Assembly (NCBI GenBank): GCA_029844215.1 | Contig: JAQGDG010000036.1 | Coordinates: 1,798,001-1,862,000 of the forward strand | Direction of reading: 5' to 3' | Source: Przewalskia tangutica | Taxonomy: Eukaryota; Streptophyta; Magnoliopsida; Solanales; Solanaceae | Length of the DNA: 64,000 bases | Shown here: one piece after another, positions 49,241-59,361 of the stretch | Layout: every line of letters begins with the position of its first letter | Position numbering within the stretch: position 1 is the first letter of the stretch | The notes under the pieces: generated by a model | Databases searched by the model: none | Told to the model about the DNA's origin: nothing | What the model saw: the letters and a program-made list of their open reading frames with translations, nothing else | Position numbers and translations under genes: made by a program

Positions 49241-50400
49241 ATGCCTCACGTAAGGCAACCCGGCCTAGAAGGGCAAGGCGGCCAGGAGGCTGCTAGCGAG
49301 ACACCCAGTCACGAGGGCTCGAGCCCGGTCTATACGAGACGGCGAGTTCTATGGCCGCCCGGCCCAGCGAGACCACCAGTACCCACACCTCGCGTCCCAC
49401 GGCTGGGCGGAGAGTTAGGGTACAAGAGATAACCCGCTATTGGCTAGAAGTTGTGGCGAGATACGAGAGAGAGGCGTATCGGCGATTCAGTTCGGCTCGG
49501 CTCGATCGCGCGTGGTACACCCGAGGCGAATAGTTTGAGACTACGAGATTTCTTGAGTTGTAGCCCGCCGCAGTTTTACTGGTCGAGGCGGAGGATGATC
49601 CGCGAGTTCATCCGTCGGCTTGAAGGATCGTCACGGGTGATCAAGGCCTCAGAGTCTGTGACGCCCGGTTCGCGTCGGCCGCGTGATACCGCAATCGATT
49701 GGTTTGATTCATGGGAGTTATCCGGGAGAGCACGCGTCCCGCCTCGGGATGAGTTCTCGAGGCTTTCCTCACTCACTTCTTGCCTCGCAGATGAGGAGGC
49801 GCGGGTGATAGATTTTTCTTCTTTGGCGAGAGAGGATGCGCTGTCGGGAGTACAATGTCGAGTTTGATTCATTGGCTCGATATGTCCCGGCATTGGTAGC
49901 GATATGGAGGATAGGGTGCACCGCTACGTCACCGGCTAGATGATTATATGGCGAGTCGTATGCGGGTGTTTCTCTCCGGCCGTATGGACATTACCCGTAT
50001 GCGTGCTCACGCCCTTGGATGCGAGGCGCGGTCGGCGAGTGGGCGACGGCGGCGAAGAAGGCCGGGGCGGGAGAGTGTACGGTGGCTATCGTGGTGGCGG
50101 CCTCAGCAGCGATCTAGATTTGCGGCCGGCTCGAGCACTCTGCACCGTCCTCGGCCTGGCGAGTATTCGAGGCGCACCGGGGCCCCGGGGCGGGCGTCGA
50201 GTAGCGAGTGCGGCGATCGGGACCACCCCCCCAGTGTGGCCGATGTGGTAGATCCCATTACGGGAAGTGTGGTACTGTTTTTGGAGCTTATTCTGATTGT
50301 GGCGTGAGGTCACTTTGCGGCTTGTCGGCCGACCGTGGCCCGGTGGTAGAGCTCGGCCTTGAGTTACATTGCGCTCATCATCTCCTCTGATTACTCGCCG
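49241..50400 (+). pseudogene. gag: Element F gag (frame interrupted)
   Basis: The start is the MPHVRQP codon at 49241, the same place after the primer site as in A and B, and the first frame is open to 49418. The retrotransposon capsid-like domain is readable at about 49570-50040 (REFIRRLEGSSRVIKASES, WELSGRARVPP, then VEFDSLARYVPALV and HRYVTG in another frame). An arginine-rich linker follows. Then come two cysteine clusters near 50230-50330 (CGRCGRSHYGKC, then a CG..GHF-like second knuckle split by a frame slip). The usual knuckle is CX2CX4HX4C. It would coat and package the element RNA. The GC content is clearly higher than in the LTRs. Confidence 0.8.
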
Positions 50401-50479
50401 GGCGAGTACACATGGGTCGGCCAGGTCGCGGCATAGGTCGTGGCTCGGGTCCCGGATTCTAGCGGTCCTCGAACCGCAT

Positions 50480-50830
50480 TTATGCTTTGTCCAGCGGGAT
50501 CGTGAGGCCTCACCGATGTAAATCGCCAGTACCTTATCGGTTTAGGTTTGATGTTTATGCTTTGATAGATCCGGTTCTACTCTGTCCATATATCTCCCTT
50601 GTTGCTAGTAGGATAGGGGTAGAGCACGAGTCCATAGACCGCTTTCGAGGTAGCTACGCCATGGTGATTCGGTGGTAGCTCGGCGGGTATATAGAGCTTG
50701 TCTGTGACCATTTACTGATCGTCGGACCCTAGCCGACTTGATAGAGTTGGAAATGATTGACTTCGGCGTGATTATGGGGATGGATTGGCTGGCTTCTTGC
50801 TACGCCAATGTAGACTGCAGAGAAAGTAGT
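50480..50830 (+). pseudogene. Element F protease domain (frame interrupted)
   Basis: This is a retropepsin-type aspartic protease that would cleave the Gag-Pol polyprotein. The catalytic Asp codon is at 50568-50570 in ALIDP. The following GST is readable one frame over, because a base appears to be missing in the CCGG(G) run right after the active site. The C-terminal part GVIMGMDWLASCYANVDC is at about 50769-50822. Confidence 0.75.
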
Positions 50831-51079
50831 GCGGTTCAGTTTCACGAGGGCGGTTGTTGAGTGGGAGGAGCACGGTATCGCAGGGTAGGTTTATTTCCTA
50901 CCTCAAGGCTAGGAAGATGGTGCAGAAGGGTATATCTACCATCTCGTTCGGGTGTTTGATCCGAGGTGCGATGCAGATTTTTGATCGGTCGATGAGTCGA
51001 GAGTTCCCGGGCGTGTTTCGGACAACCTCGGGTATCCTCCCGAGAGGAGATTGAGTTTTGTATGAACCACATTGCGGAC

Positions 51080-51700
51080 ACTCGGCCTATTTCCATTCGC
51101 CATACGAATGGCACTGCGAGTTGAGAGAGTTGAAGGATCACTTAGGGATTTCTTTGGAGAAGGGCTTCCGGGCCTAGTGTTTCACCACGAGGCGCGGTAT
51201 TGTTAAGTGAAGAAGAAGGGCGGGGCCAGCTGCGCGTGTGTGTTGACTACTGACGGTGAACAAGGTGACCATTAAGAACGAATACCCTTCCGGGATTGAT
51301 GATTTGTTCGACCCGATTGCGGCGCGAGATGTTTTTCCAAGATTGATCTACGGCCGGGCTATCATCAGGTGCGAGTCAGAGAGGTGGATGTCCCTAGGAC
51401 TGCATTCAGGACCCGGTACGGGCATTATGAGTTCAGGGTCATGTCTTTTGGGTTGACGATGCTCGTGGTATTCATGGATTTGATGAACCGAGTGTTCAAA
51501 CCATTTTTGGACACGTTTGTAATAGTGTTCATTGATGATATCTTGGTTTATTCTCGCCAGAGCGAGGAGCACGCGGAGCATTTGAGGCTATCTTGTGATT
51601 CTCGAGATCGCGATTATGCGCCAAGTTTTCCAAATGTGAGTTTTGGTTGACTTGATGGCGTTTCGGGCATATTGTCGGGTGATGGCATTCGAGTGGATAC
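51080..51700 (+). pseudogene. Element F reverse transcriptase (frame interrupted)
   Basis: RT copies element RNA into DNA. Readable in order are NKVTIKNEYP near 51257-51286, REVDVPRTAFRTRYGHYEF at about 51375-51430, MSFGL and VFMDLMNRVFKPFLDTF at about 51440-51520, and the catalytic VFIDDILVYSRQ with FIDD at 51528-51539. The thumb/connection region follows to about 51700. The GAR.FSKIDL.SGYHQ region near 51320-51370 is broken by several slips, so the first catalytic Asp is not cleanly readable. Confidence 0.82.
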
Positions 51701-51739
51701 GGCGAAGATCGAAGCGATCGGGACTTGGCCTGACCTCTT

Positions 51740-52330
51740 ACTCGGCGAGGTTCGCGATTTTACGGGCCTTGCGAGGATATTATCGGTTCGTGGAGAAGTT
51801 TGCTTCTATCTACGCACCATTGACGGTGACTCGTAAAGCGGCCAAGTTTCAGATGGTGATGCTTGTGGCGGGGTTTCGATTCTTTGAAAGAGAGATCGCA
51901 CCGCCCCGTTCTTACTCTTCGGAGGTCGAGACGGTTATGTTGTGTATTGTGATCGTCAGGCATCGGACTGGGATGTGTGTTGATGCAGCATGGTAGAGTT
52001 ATAGCGTACGCATCCCGACAGCTTAAGAAACACGAGAGGAACTACCCCACCCATGATTTGGAATTGGCAGCAGTGATTCACGCTTTGAAGATCTGGAGGC
52101 ACTATTTGTATGGGGTTCACGTGGATATTTATACAGACCACAAGAGCCTCCAGTATATCTTCAGCCAGAGGGAGCTGAACTTACGACAGAGACGGTGGTT
52201 AGAGTTGCTTAAGGATTACGATGTTGATATCCTGTACCACCCGGGGAAGGCCAATGTTGTGGCAGATGCTCTTAGTCGTAGGTCGATGGGGAGCCTATCA
52301 GATGTGCAGCTAGAGAGAAGGGACATGGTT
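51740..52330 (+). pseudogene. Element F RNase H region
   Basis: It begins with the conserved RT connection (GLARILSVRGE, in other frames YYRFVEKFASIYAPLT) and runs into RNase H. The first catalytic Asp region near 51948-51970 is disturbed by a short insertion. The second acidic residue is in HDLELAAV and the third in YTDHKSLQY. RNase H removes RNA from the RNA-DNA hybrid during cDNA synthesis. Confidence 0.8.
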
Positions 52331-52498
52331 CGTGATTTGCACCAGTTAGCGAGCCTTGGTGTCCGTTTGATTGATTCTGATAGCAGTGGGGTTAGAGTTC
52401 GTGAGGTTGCCGAGTCTTCCATCGTCGAGGAGGTGAAGAGGCAACGATTCGAGGATCGGCAAATTTTGATTCGATATCGTGATACAAAGACTTCGTGA
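51977..52498 (+). CDS. Open RNase H segment of element F pol (173 codons)
   Basis: This is the longest uninterrupted family-specific reading frame in the window. It covers most of RNase H (VIAYASRQLKKHERNYP, YTDHKSLQYIFSQREL, LYHPGKANVVADALSRR) and the linker toward integrase (KRQRFEDRQILIRYRD). The Met at 51977 is internal to pol and not a natural start. Its intactness beside badly broken domains argues that part of the damage elsewhere is technical. Confidence 0.85.
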   Translation: MLMQHGRVIAYASRQLKKHERNYPTHDLELAAVIHALKIWRHYLYGVHVDIYTDHKSLQYIFSQRELNLRQRRWLELLKDYDVDILYHPGKANVVADALSRRSMGSLSDVQLERRDMVRDLHQLASLGVRLIDSDSSGVRVREVAESSIVEEVKRQRFEDRQILIRYRDTKTS

Positions 52499-52499
52499 G

Positions 52500-53570
52500 G
52501 GCAAGGGTCCTTTTGAGGTAGCACCATGGGGTGCTAAGGTTTGAGCGAGTTGTGTGTTCCGGATGTTTGAGGACTTGCGAGTTCTTGGGAAGCACACGGT
52601 AGCGCGTTACTCTATCCATCCAGTCGACCAAGATGTACCACGACCTTAGATCGTGTATTGGTGGGATGGCTTGAAGAGGGCGTTGCGAGTTCGTAGCTCG
52701 GTGCGTGTTGTCGGCAGTGAAGGTAGAGCACGGAGACACGGTGGTTTGTTGCGGCGATAGAGATCCCGACCGAAGTGGGAGGTAATCAACATGGACTTCA
52801 TCACGCGGGATTACCTCGCACTCGGAGGAGACATGATTCTATATGGGTTATCGTCGGCCAGTGCGAAATCAGCCCACTTTCTTCCGTCGGACGACTTTTG
52901 GTGAGGATTATGCGGACTTTACATCCGAGAGATCGTCGGTGCATGAGTCCCTACTTCGATCATATCGCATGAGGAGCCCGGTTCGGCCAACTGGAGGTCC
53001 TTCCGAGAGGGTTTAGGGACGCGGTGAGCACAGTCGCATTTCATCCACGCATGACAGACGGGCGAGCGCACTATCCGCACTCTTGAGGATATCTTTGCGA
53101 GCTGTGTTGACTTCAGTGGTAGTTGGGAGGATCATTTGCCTCTAGTTGAGTTCGCGTATAATAATAGCTACCACTCCGGTATTCGGATGGCGCCTTATGA
53201 GGCCTTGTATGGGAGGAAGTGCGGTCGCCTATAGGTTGGTTCGAGGTGGGCGAGTGCGGCTAGTGGGACGATTTGGTGCAGGCAGCGGTGGATAAGGTGA
53301 AGCTTATCCGAGGCGGCTATTGACGACTGAGTCGGCCAAGTCGTATGCAGATCATCGCCGTCGACATCCGAGTTCGCAATTGATGATTGGGTTTTCTGAA
53401 GGTGTCACCCATGAAGGGTGTGATGAGATTCGGGAAGAAGAAACTTCGGCCCAAGGTACATTGGGCCATTTCATTGTCGCGGGGTAGGCAAGGTTGCCTA
53501 TGAGTTGAATCTGCGTCCGTCCGGAGGCGGTCATCCGGTGTTTCACGTTTCTATCTTTGAGAGATGTATC
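52500..53570 (+). pseudogene. Element F integrase (frame interrupted)
   Basis: Blocks appear in order. The N-terminal zinc-binding region is near 52540-52680. The catalytic core has the first Asp in MDF at 52791-52799, DSIWVIV at about 52832-52853 and a PQTDGQ-like region near 53045-53075. EDHLPLVEFAYNNSYHSG and APYEALYGRK lie at about 53128-53220. The GPY/F-type C-terminal module follows at about 53395-53500 (KVSPMKGV, FGKKKLRPK, GKVAYEL in shifted frames). Then comes RDPSRVHPIGDV near 53570-53605. The same module survives as remnants in B and E. Confidence 0.8.
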
Positions 53571-53633
53571 GGGATCCATCTAGGGTACATCCGATTGGCG
53601 ATGTCCGGTGGCCAGGGGTTATCGTGTGAGAGA

Positions 53634-53780
53634 TTCCCATAGCGATAATCGATCGTCGGAGTTAGCGTCTGCGGACGAAGGGCGTGGCTTCAGTTAAAGT
53701 CTTGTGGCGGAGCGAGCTCGGGAGGAGATGACGTGGGAAGCCGAGGAGGACATGAGGCGAAGTATCCTCACCTATTCCCA
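53634..53780 (+). pseudogene. Element F chromodomain
   Basis: Read across two frames, the C-terminal domain has PIAIIDRR, the RLRTKGVASVKVLWR block and EMTWEAEEDM. This matches the chromodomain fused to integrase in Tekay/Del chromoviruses, which is thought to steer insertion into heterochromatin. The polyprotein would end near 53800. The downstream 53800-53932 stretch is 3' UTR. Confidence 0.8.
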
Positions 53781-53932
53781 CACCTCCGTAATTCACTTTC
53801 CTACTTGTAAATCTTCATTATCGTTTATGCCTAAGTGTTGTTTTATGGCGTGTGTGGCTTTTGTAAAGCTAGTTAAGTTTTGAAGAACCTTATCGTTATA
53901 TGTCTTGGGAAGGAACATTCGGACGAATGTTT

Positions 53933-53945
53933 CTAAGGAGGAGAA
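53933..53945 (+). other. Polypurine tract of element F
   Basis: CTAAGGAGGAGAA lies directly before the 3' LTR. The 'ggaacattcggacgaatgt' inverted repeat is immediately upstream. Confidence 0.9.
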
Positions 53946-56361
53946 TGTTATACCCGTATTTCAGTATGTCGTAAAGGAATACGTAAAAAGTTTGGTCTTA
54001 AAGTTAGGCCTTGGGCGATTTTTGGGCACAACTCACAAAGCGAATAGTTTTTCCGACTAAACGTTTCCACAACTTTTCGTAGGGTAAATTCGCTATGCCA
54101 TTTCTAATTTTGCGGATTTTTCCGAGAAGCGAAACATTTTGGACCAGCGGGAGGCGACACTTGTCACCTCCAATTGATGGATGTGAGGCGTTCATATGGC
54201 GATTGGAGTTGCCAACTTGGTCAAGTTGTTGGTAAGATATTTTGTGTGCAAGTTGGCTAGGTACACTTGCCCTAATCTTGACCTTACACTTGCCTAGCAC
54301 TTGGCTAAATCTTGGCCATTGGTTGGTCATCCCTTGACCTATAAATACCCCCCTTAAGATGAAGAGTTCTTCATCCACAAATTACTTTCCAAGTCTTGAA
54401 AATCCTCCCTTCTCCCTTGTTAGCCATTTCGTCCAAGCCCTCTTCCCCCTCTAGCCTAAGTGACCCTTGGCCGAGGCTTACTCCCTAGCCTAGCGAAATC
54501 TACCCCCTCCTTGGTAGAAAATTTGCCTTCTAGTATTGTTATAATGCCAAAAATACCCTAGCCCAAATCCCTTAGTCTTTAGTAGAAGTTGTGAAGAACT
54601 TCTAAGGTTTCCTTGGAACTATCGGAGCGTTCAACTTAGGAGCTAAACCTTGCTCAGGAGCGACTTTTATCTTGGATATTATTGGGCTTACCGAGGTAAA
54701 TAAACTTACCCTTCTTTTATAATTAGAGAATGTATACTGTAGAAGTATAAGAATAAGTATAAATACTTAGGCGAATATTACGAATAGAATTGAATTATCA
54801 CAATGAAGGGTTTAAAAGAAGAATAATTGATGTACTCACATAGATTTGTTTACAGTGAACTCATATAACTCACCGGGTAGGGTTGTGCTGCCACTTTCCA
54901 TAGAATTGTGAACCCTCTGTTTAGAATGACCTTCAGAGTAGTCTAGACTTTGATAGATGTCTGTGACTATTATAGGCTGATTCTCTGTGCGCGACATATT
55001 CAACTTGGCAGAAGGTTTTCGCCGAGAAGGTATGTGATTCTTCCTAAAGCATGATATTTTAAATATATATAGTACGGTGACGTCATGTGTTAATCGAATA
55101 ATAACTACGCAATGTCTTTCGACTTAAGCCTGAATAATACTTACGGCAATGTCTTGCGACTTAAGCCTGAATAATAAAGATCTTAAAAGTCTTTCAAAAG
55201 AATTATAACACAGTTTTGAAAGAAGAAGAATAGTTGTTTTTAACAAGAAGCTTAAGGGTTATACTAGCTTTATGGGAAGTTAAGTATAACGGCTTAAGTT
55301 TTATAAAAAGGAACAGTTTACTTACGTGTTTTATAAAAGACTTGTATTGATTTAAAGGTATAATAAGATAGTTTTGGTGAGTAGACATATTGTGACCCTA
55401 TGTGTTAGTATCTTGTAACTTGTGTAAAGAGGTCATCTTACTTATGCTTATGTTGTTTGAACTATAAGTTGTTGTGTTAGTACTATATCACTCACCTCTT
55501 GAGATGATACCGGGTTAAGCCGCCTCGATGCGGGTAGACTCGGTGATGCAGGACCATGATTGAGAATACCTCATGCGGGTCGAGGGCCTATGCGAGCTAC
55601 GAGTTCCGGTGTTAGTATGCGGGGTTATGCCTCATGCGGTCCATGTGGCCGTGCGGACAACGAGTCAGGCGATGCCGGAGTAGCTACCCTCGATGCGGGT
55701 CATACCTCATGCGGGCCCACGTGAGTGGCCTATGCGGACTCGGAGTCGAGATTAGGCTAGCAGAATGATGATGTGCGAGTGGCCCTGCTTTCGATCATTC
55801 GCAGCCTAGACAAGACCTATTACGATTTACCTATTGTTGCTCTTGTTTGTGATGTGGCACTATGTGCGATTTCCTTGTTTCACACATATTTGTAAACCGG
55901 TTTTAAAATGATATGTTTTCATTTAAGTACCTTACGATTTCGCATACTTAGTACTGTTGTAATTGACCTCCGGGGCTGCGTTCATGCCGCAGTAAGCAAG
56001 CAGTGCTAGATCCACATCCTTAGGATCTCTTTGCATTGGTGTCGAGCTCCATCTTCTCCTGAGGCTCTACTTTTGGTATGATCTCCTGTATTGTAGGTAG
56101 TTTTGTATGCGATCGGTATGGCGGGGCCCCGTCCCGCCATAGTTGTTTACTTCCAGAGTGCTGTAGTACTATTGCAGATTGGGATGTATCGCAAAACTTG
56201 AGTTATATATATTATGCGAAAGGCAAGCTTTTCATCGATAAAGCTGTTTGCTTTTACTATGTTTCCTGTCTTGTTTTATATTTCCGCTGGTTACTCTGAT
56301 ATATGACTACTTGGGTGCCCCGGTAAGGCACCAGTCACGGGCCCCGGAACGGGTCGTGACA
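53946..56361 (+). mobile_element. Element F 3' LTR
   Basis: This is a 2416-bp LTR very similar to the 5' LTR, with its TATA box at 54340-54347. The ATGGCGGG/CCCGCCAT hairpin is intact here (near 56117-56140) and disturbed in the 5' copy. Confidence 0.92.
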
Positions 56362-56499
56362 CAAGTTTTGTAAAACGTTTCGTTGGAAAACCATTCGTTT
56401 TGTGAGTTGTGCCCAAAAATCGTCCTAGGCCTAATCTTTAAGGCTAAACTTCTCTACGTACGCCCTTACGTACATACTCTGGAAATACGGGGTATAACA

Positions 56500-56513
56500 T
56501 TCTCCCCTCCTTA
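56500..56513 (-). other. Polypurine tract of element E
   Basis: Read in reverse this is TAAGGAGGGGAGAA, directly before the 3' LTR of E. Confidence 0.9.
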
Positions 56514-56827
56514 GAAACATTAGTCCCGAATGTTCCTTCTTAGTCTTAAAACAAACATGCGCCAGTATAGTCTTCACTGCTATACTTACGAAAACAATCA
56601 TGCCACCTGGCCACAATACAACACGCGCAAATACTTACATCCAAGTCCACGAGGAATCACCTCCATCATCTACAAAAACACCCACCCAAGGGCTAAAAGA
56701 TACTCCCTTCGCACCTTCTCTTTACAAAAGCAATGATCACATCTATGTTCTTAACACATGCTCGCTTCTTCCCTTACTCGTCGTACCCTGCTCGTACACT
56801 CGAACTCTTTCTCATAACTTATCAAAT

Positions 56828-57260
56828 TTACACGCTCTGTGATTTCCAAAATCTCGGGGTTACTATCTCCAACTTGGTCATCATTAACTGGGAACACTCT
56901 GGATGGATCTCCGATACTTTCCCGAACATAACAACACGAAAGACTGGACGCACTGCCTCCCACGTTGGACGACAATGCCAACTATAGGCAACCTGGCCTA
57001 TCCTCCAAAGGATCTGAAAACGCTCCAAGTACCTCAGGCTAAGTTTCCTCTGTTTTCCAAAACTCGTCACACCCTAGCCACCTTCTGCTGAAACAGGTAT
57101 GAACCGACAATCTGAACCTTGCCAACATCGAACCAATCGACCGGCACTTACACTTCCGCCCCTACAAGGCTTCATAAGGCGACATCCGAAAAACTGAAAT
57201 GGTAGTTATAAAAACACTCCCTCAACAGGAGGCAACAATCCTCACAGCTACCCCTGAAAA
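56828..57260 (-). pseudogene. Element E eroded integrase C-terminus
   Basis: Read in reverse from about 57260, a SWEDCLLL-like stretch precedes a degenerate core end. A module at 57070-56900 follows with FGKQRKLSLRYLERFQILW, RIGQVAYSW and EAVRPVFRVVM. IGDPSRVFPVNDDQVGDSN is one frame over at about 56930-56880. These match the GPY/F module of chromovirus integrase. No catalytic residues and no chromodomain are left. It marks E as a deletion derivative of a full element. Confidence 0.72.
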
Positions 57261-58090
57261 CTAAACATCGGCGGGCGAATGCGTCTGAGACTCACCCGAG
57301 TTCCTAACTCGCTGATAAAACTTCCAGAAAACGAAAATAGCCGTAACCGGGGCTCCACTTCCTGACATAAGGTGAAAGCAGGCACCTCGTGCAGCCTTAC
57401 AACCTTCCTGATATAATCATCTCGCATAACCCACTGCCGAGTACACGGCCCTGACTGAAAGACAAGATGGGCTGACCTTATCGGCCCGACTACTAGTCGA
57501 ACGCATCCACGAACTCGTACGATGGTTAACTAAACTTGGGCCTAACACCCTCGTGACCCTACCACCTGGCGGGACCACCCCGAACTGACCCCACCACCAA
57601 ACAGGCTGCGGGTTGACCTGCGTGGCCTCAACCCGACCCACTTTCAAGAAACACTTGCTCTCCGATCCGGAACAATCTCACTAATCAAGTTACGAAAACC
57701 TAGCGGTCTTCTTAGCTCAACTACCCTCTTTCATTCACACTACTCAGGGGCTTATCCCACAACCATAGCTCACGTGTACTATGCACTCCGATAAGGGTCA
57801 AACATAACTAAATCTTTTACTAGAGATGGCCTTGCCTCTAAGGTCTCCACGTATAAAACTCTAAGGCTCACACTTTCCCTTATCCCCAAATCTTACCCTT
57901 TTAACTAACCATGATTTCTAATCACAATTATCACACATACAGTCTCTAGAGGGTTAAGGATATACCTGTATCTACTGCTTCACTCCCCTCTGTCGTTCTA
58001 ATCAATCCTGCCTGGTTGGGCGCATATCTAGGGAAGGTGACGAACTAGCCACTGACCCTGAAGGCTGAGTCCTCCTACTAGCATCCTTCC
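57261..58090 (-). other. Non-coding interior spacer of element E
   Basis: It contains the 'ttggg cctaacaccctcgtgaccct' block near 57535 shared with A, B, D and H, and otherwise no recognised domain. Short ORFs here have no family resemblance. Confidence 0.55.
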
Positions 58091-58097
58091 TACTAGG

Positions 58098-58794
58098 ACA
58101 TCCTTTCGACACATGGCCCTGACGGCCGCAGGCAAAACAAGTACCAACAAAAGACGACATTCCCGATGATGTCGCCACACCGTGAATCGAGGAAAAATCA
58201 ACCCGTGGCTAGAACTTACGATAGCCGGATCAAGCCCGAGCTCTGACCAACTCCGGCATACCTCGAACGTCCTGAACCCTGTGGAGGACCACTCTGCACT
58301 GGCGGAGGTGCATATCTAATCTGCTGCTGAGGCGGTTCGCCTCGAAAGTCACCGAAGGACCTTGCTGTTCTGGCCCTCTTCTGCTGTCCTTGGTTAACCC
58401 GTCGATCTCCACGTTTCTCGGCCTGCTGTGCATAAGCCCGCATACAGGCCATGCTCAAGCCTAACTGAAGAATTACTCCTGCACGACCCTCTCTTAGATA
58501 TTCATCAAGACTCGCGGTACATCGGTATACTCTCTGGTAGCCAAATCCATAGCTAGTAACAGGGTCGCCTCTTTGCAATCTATATTCTCCGTTCCCGGTC
58601 GTGGAACTGAAGGTTCATATATCATGGTCGCAGTGATCGCCGCCATTGCTAAACTCACTGGGCCGTGACGTAGTAGAACTCCCGAATGAAACACCACCCT
58701 GTGTGATGATTGGGCTGTGCTCTAGTAACCTTCTGCTCTACTCAGCCTCCTTGGTGCCTTGCCCTCCCGGGCGGGTTGCCTTACGCGGAGGCAT
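58098..58794 (-). pseudogene. gag: Element E gag, best-preserved non-autonomous copy
   Basis: The start is MPPRKATRPGGQG at 58794, about 180 bp after the primer site. A stop at 58740 and frame changes follow. An open stretch at 58578-58216 has a short capsid-related part (YLREGRAGVILQLGLSMA), AYAQQAEKRGDRRVN and the glutamine-rich linker (PPQQQIRYAPPPVQSGPPQ). The zinc knuckle CFACGRQGHVSKGC is intact at 58139-58098 and fits CX2CX4HX4C exactly. The protein is shorter than the F Gag because much of the capsid-like domain is missing. RNA binding is plausible and particle assembly doubtful. Confidence 0.75.
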
Positions 58795-58974
58795 AGCGGT
58801 GGAAAGAAATACGTTAGAGGTCCAACTTATAACACTCTAAGGCACGATCTCGAGTGAGAAGAATGGAAACCAATCCTAAATATCCTATAGCCTCCTGATT
58901 ATTGGTGTGGTGCACAACACACCGATAATCAAGACTCTACTAGATACGGTCTGTAGACACTTTCCGAGGATTAA

Positions 58975-58988
58975 CTGCTCTGATACCA
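58975..58988 (-). other. Primer-binding site of element E (intact)
   Basis: Read in reverse this is TGGTATCAGAGCAG, four bases from the 5' LTR, identical to the site in F. Confidence 0.92.
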
Positions 58989-59231
58989 CTTTTGTCACGA
59001 CCCGAACCCGGGCCCGTGACTGGTGCCTTACCCCGGGCACCCAAGTAGACATACATCAGAGTAATCAGCGGAACATAAAACAAGACATGGAATAACAAGA
59101 AGTGTAAAACAGTAATCTGAGAAAACTTGCCCTTCGGCATATATATAAATCAACTTAAAACCGAACAGTTACATCCCATTACAACTCTGCCCACAACAGT
59201 ACTACAGACCTCTAAGAATGATATGACAACA

Positions 59232-59361
59232 ATGGCGGGACAGGGCCCCGCCATACCCCTGAATGTAAATACCTACAACGACAGGGGACTATACCACTGA
59301 TAAGCCTCCGGAGAAACGGAGCTTCCCAAAACGCTGAACTGCGATCCTAAGAGCGAGGATC
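59232..59361 (-). promoter_or_regulatory. Group of three conserved hairpins in the LTR leader (R/U5)
   Basis: Three inverted repeats lie within 130 bp. ATGGCGGG / CCCGCCAT has 8-bp arms and a 7-base loop (59232-59254). AAGC(C)TCCG / CGGAGCTT has one bulge (59302-59324). GATCCT / AGGATC is at 59343-59361. Equivalents are in L1 (16764-16786, 16879-16897), C (26034-26057), F (48675-48695, 56117-56140), D (45600-45745) and A. Base changes in the first stem keep pairing. Function is unknown. A packaging, dimerisation or RNA-processing structure is possible. Confidence 0.55.

Larger units (their letters stand above)
46590..56361 (+). mobile_element. Element F: complete Tekay-type element with gag-pol
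   Basis: The LTRs are 2449 bp (46590-49038) and 2416 bp (53946-56361). The target duplication is CAAGT (46585-46589 and 56362-56366). The interior of 4907 bp carries gag, protease, RT, RNase H, integrase and a chromodomain in chromovirus order. Domain motifs are well preserved, but the frame is interrupted many times by 1-5-base slips, mostly at CAG/CTG/CCGG sites. Whether the living copy is intact cannot be decided from this consensus. It is the best candidate in the window for a pol donor to A, B, D and E. Confidence 0.93.
23068..56499 (-). mobile_element. Element E 3' LTR, split into three pieces
   Basis: The LTR sequence proper is 23068-25728, 45967-46589 and 56367-56499, about 3.4 kb in total. 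The gaps are element D and element F. The joins agree with the uninterrupted 5' LTR of E, for example 'acttcaaccggctatgaag' at 61672. The piece at 45967-46589 carries its TATA box (reverse, 46321-46328). The outer end reads TGTCACGACCCG and the inner end GGGGTATAACA. Confidence 0.88.

Noticed and set aside
49940..50313. Overlapping frames of 75-119 codons in GC-rich DNA, at first a candidate separate gene
   Set aside because: The middle frame gives Gag residues and zinc-knuckle cysteines. The others are shadows caused by high GC content.
49241..53800. Reading the many stops and frameshifts of gag-pol as proof that element F is dead
   Set aside because: The slips cluster at CAG/CTG/CCGG sites and F has near-identical LTRs, so technical error is at least as likely. 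The state of the frame is left open.
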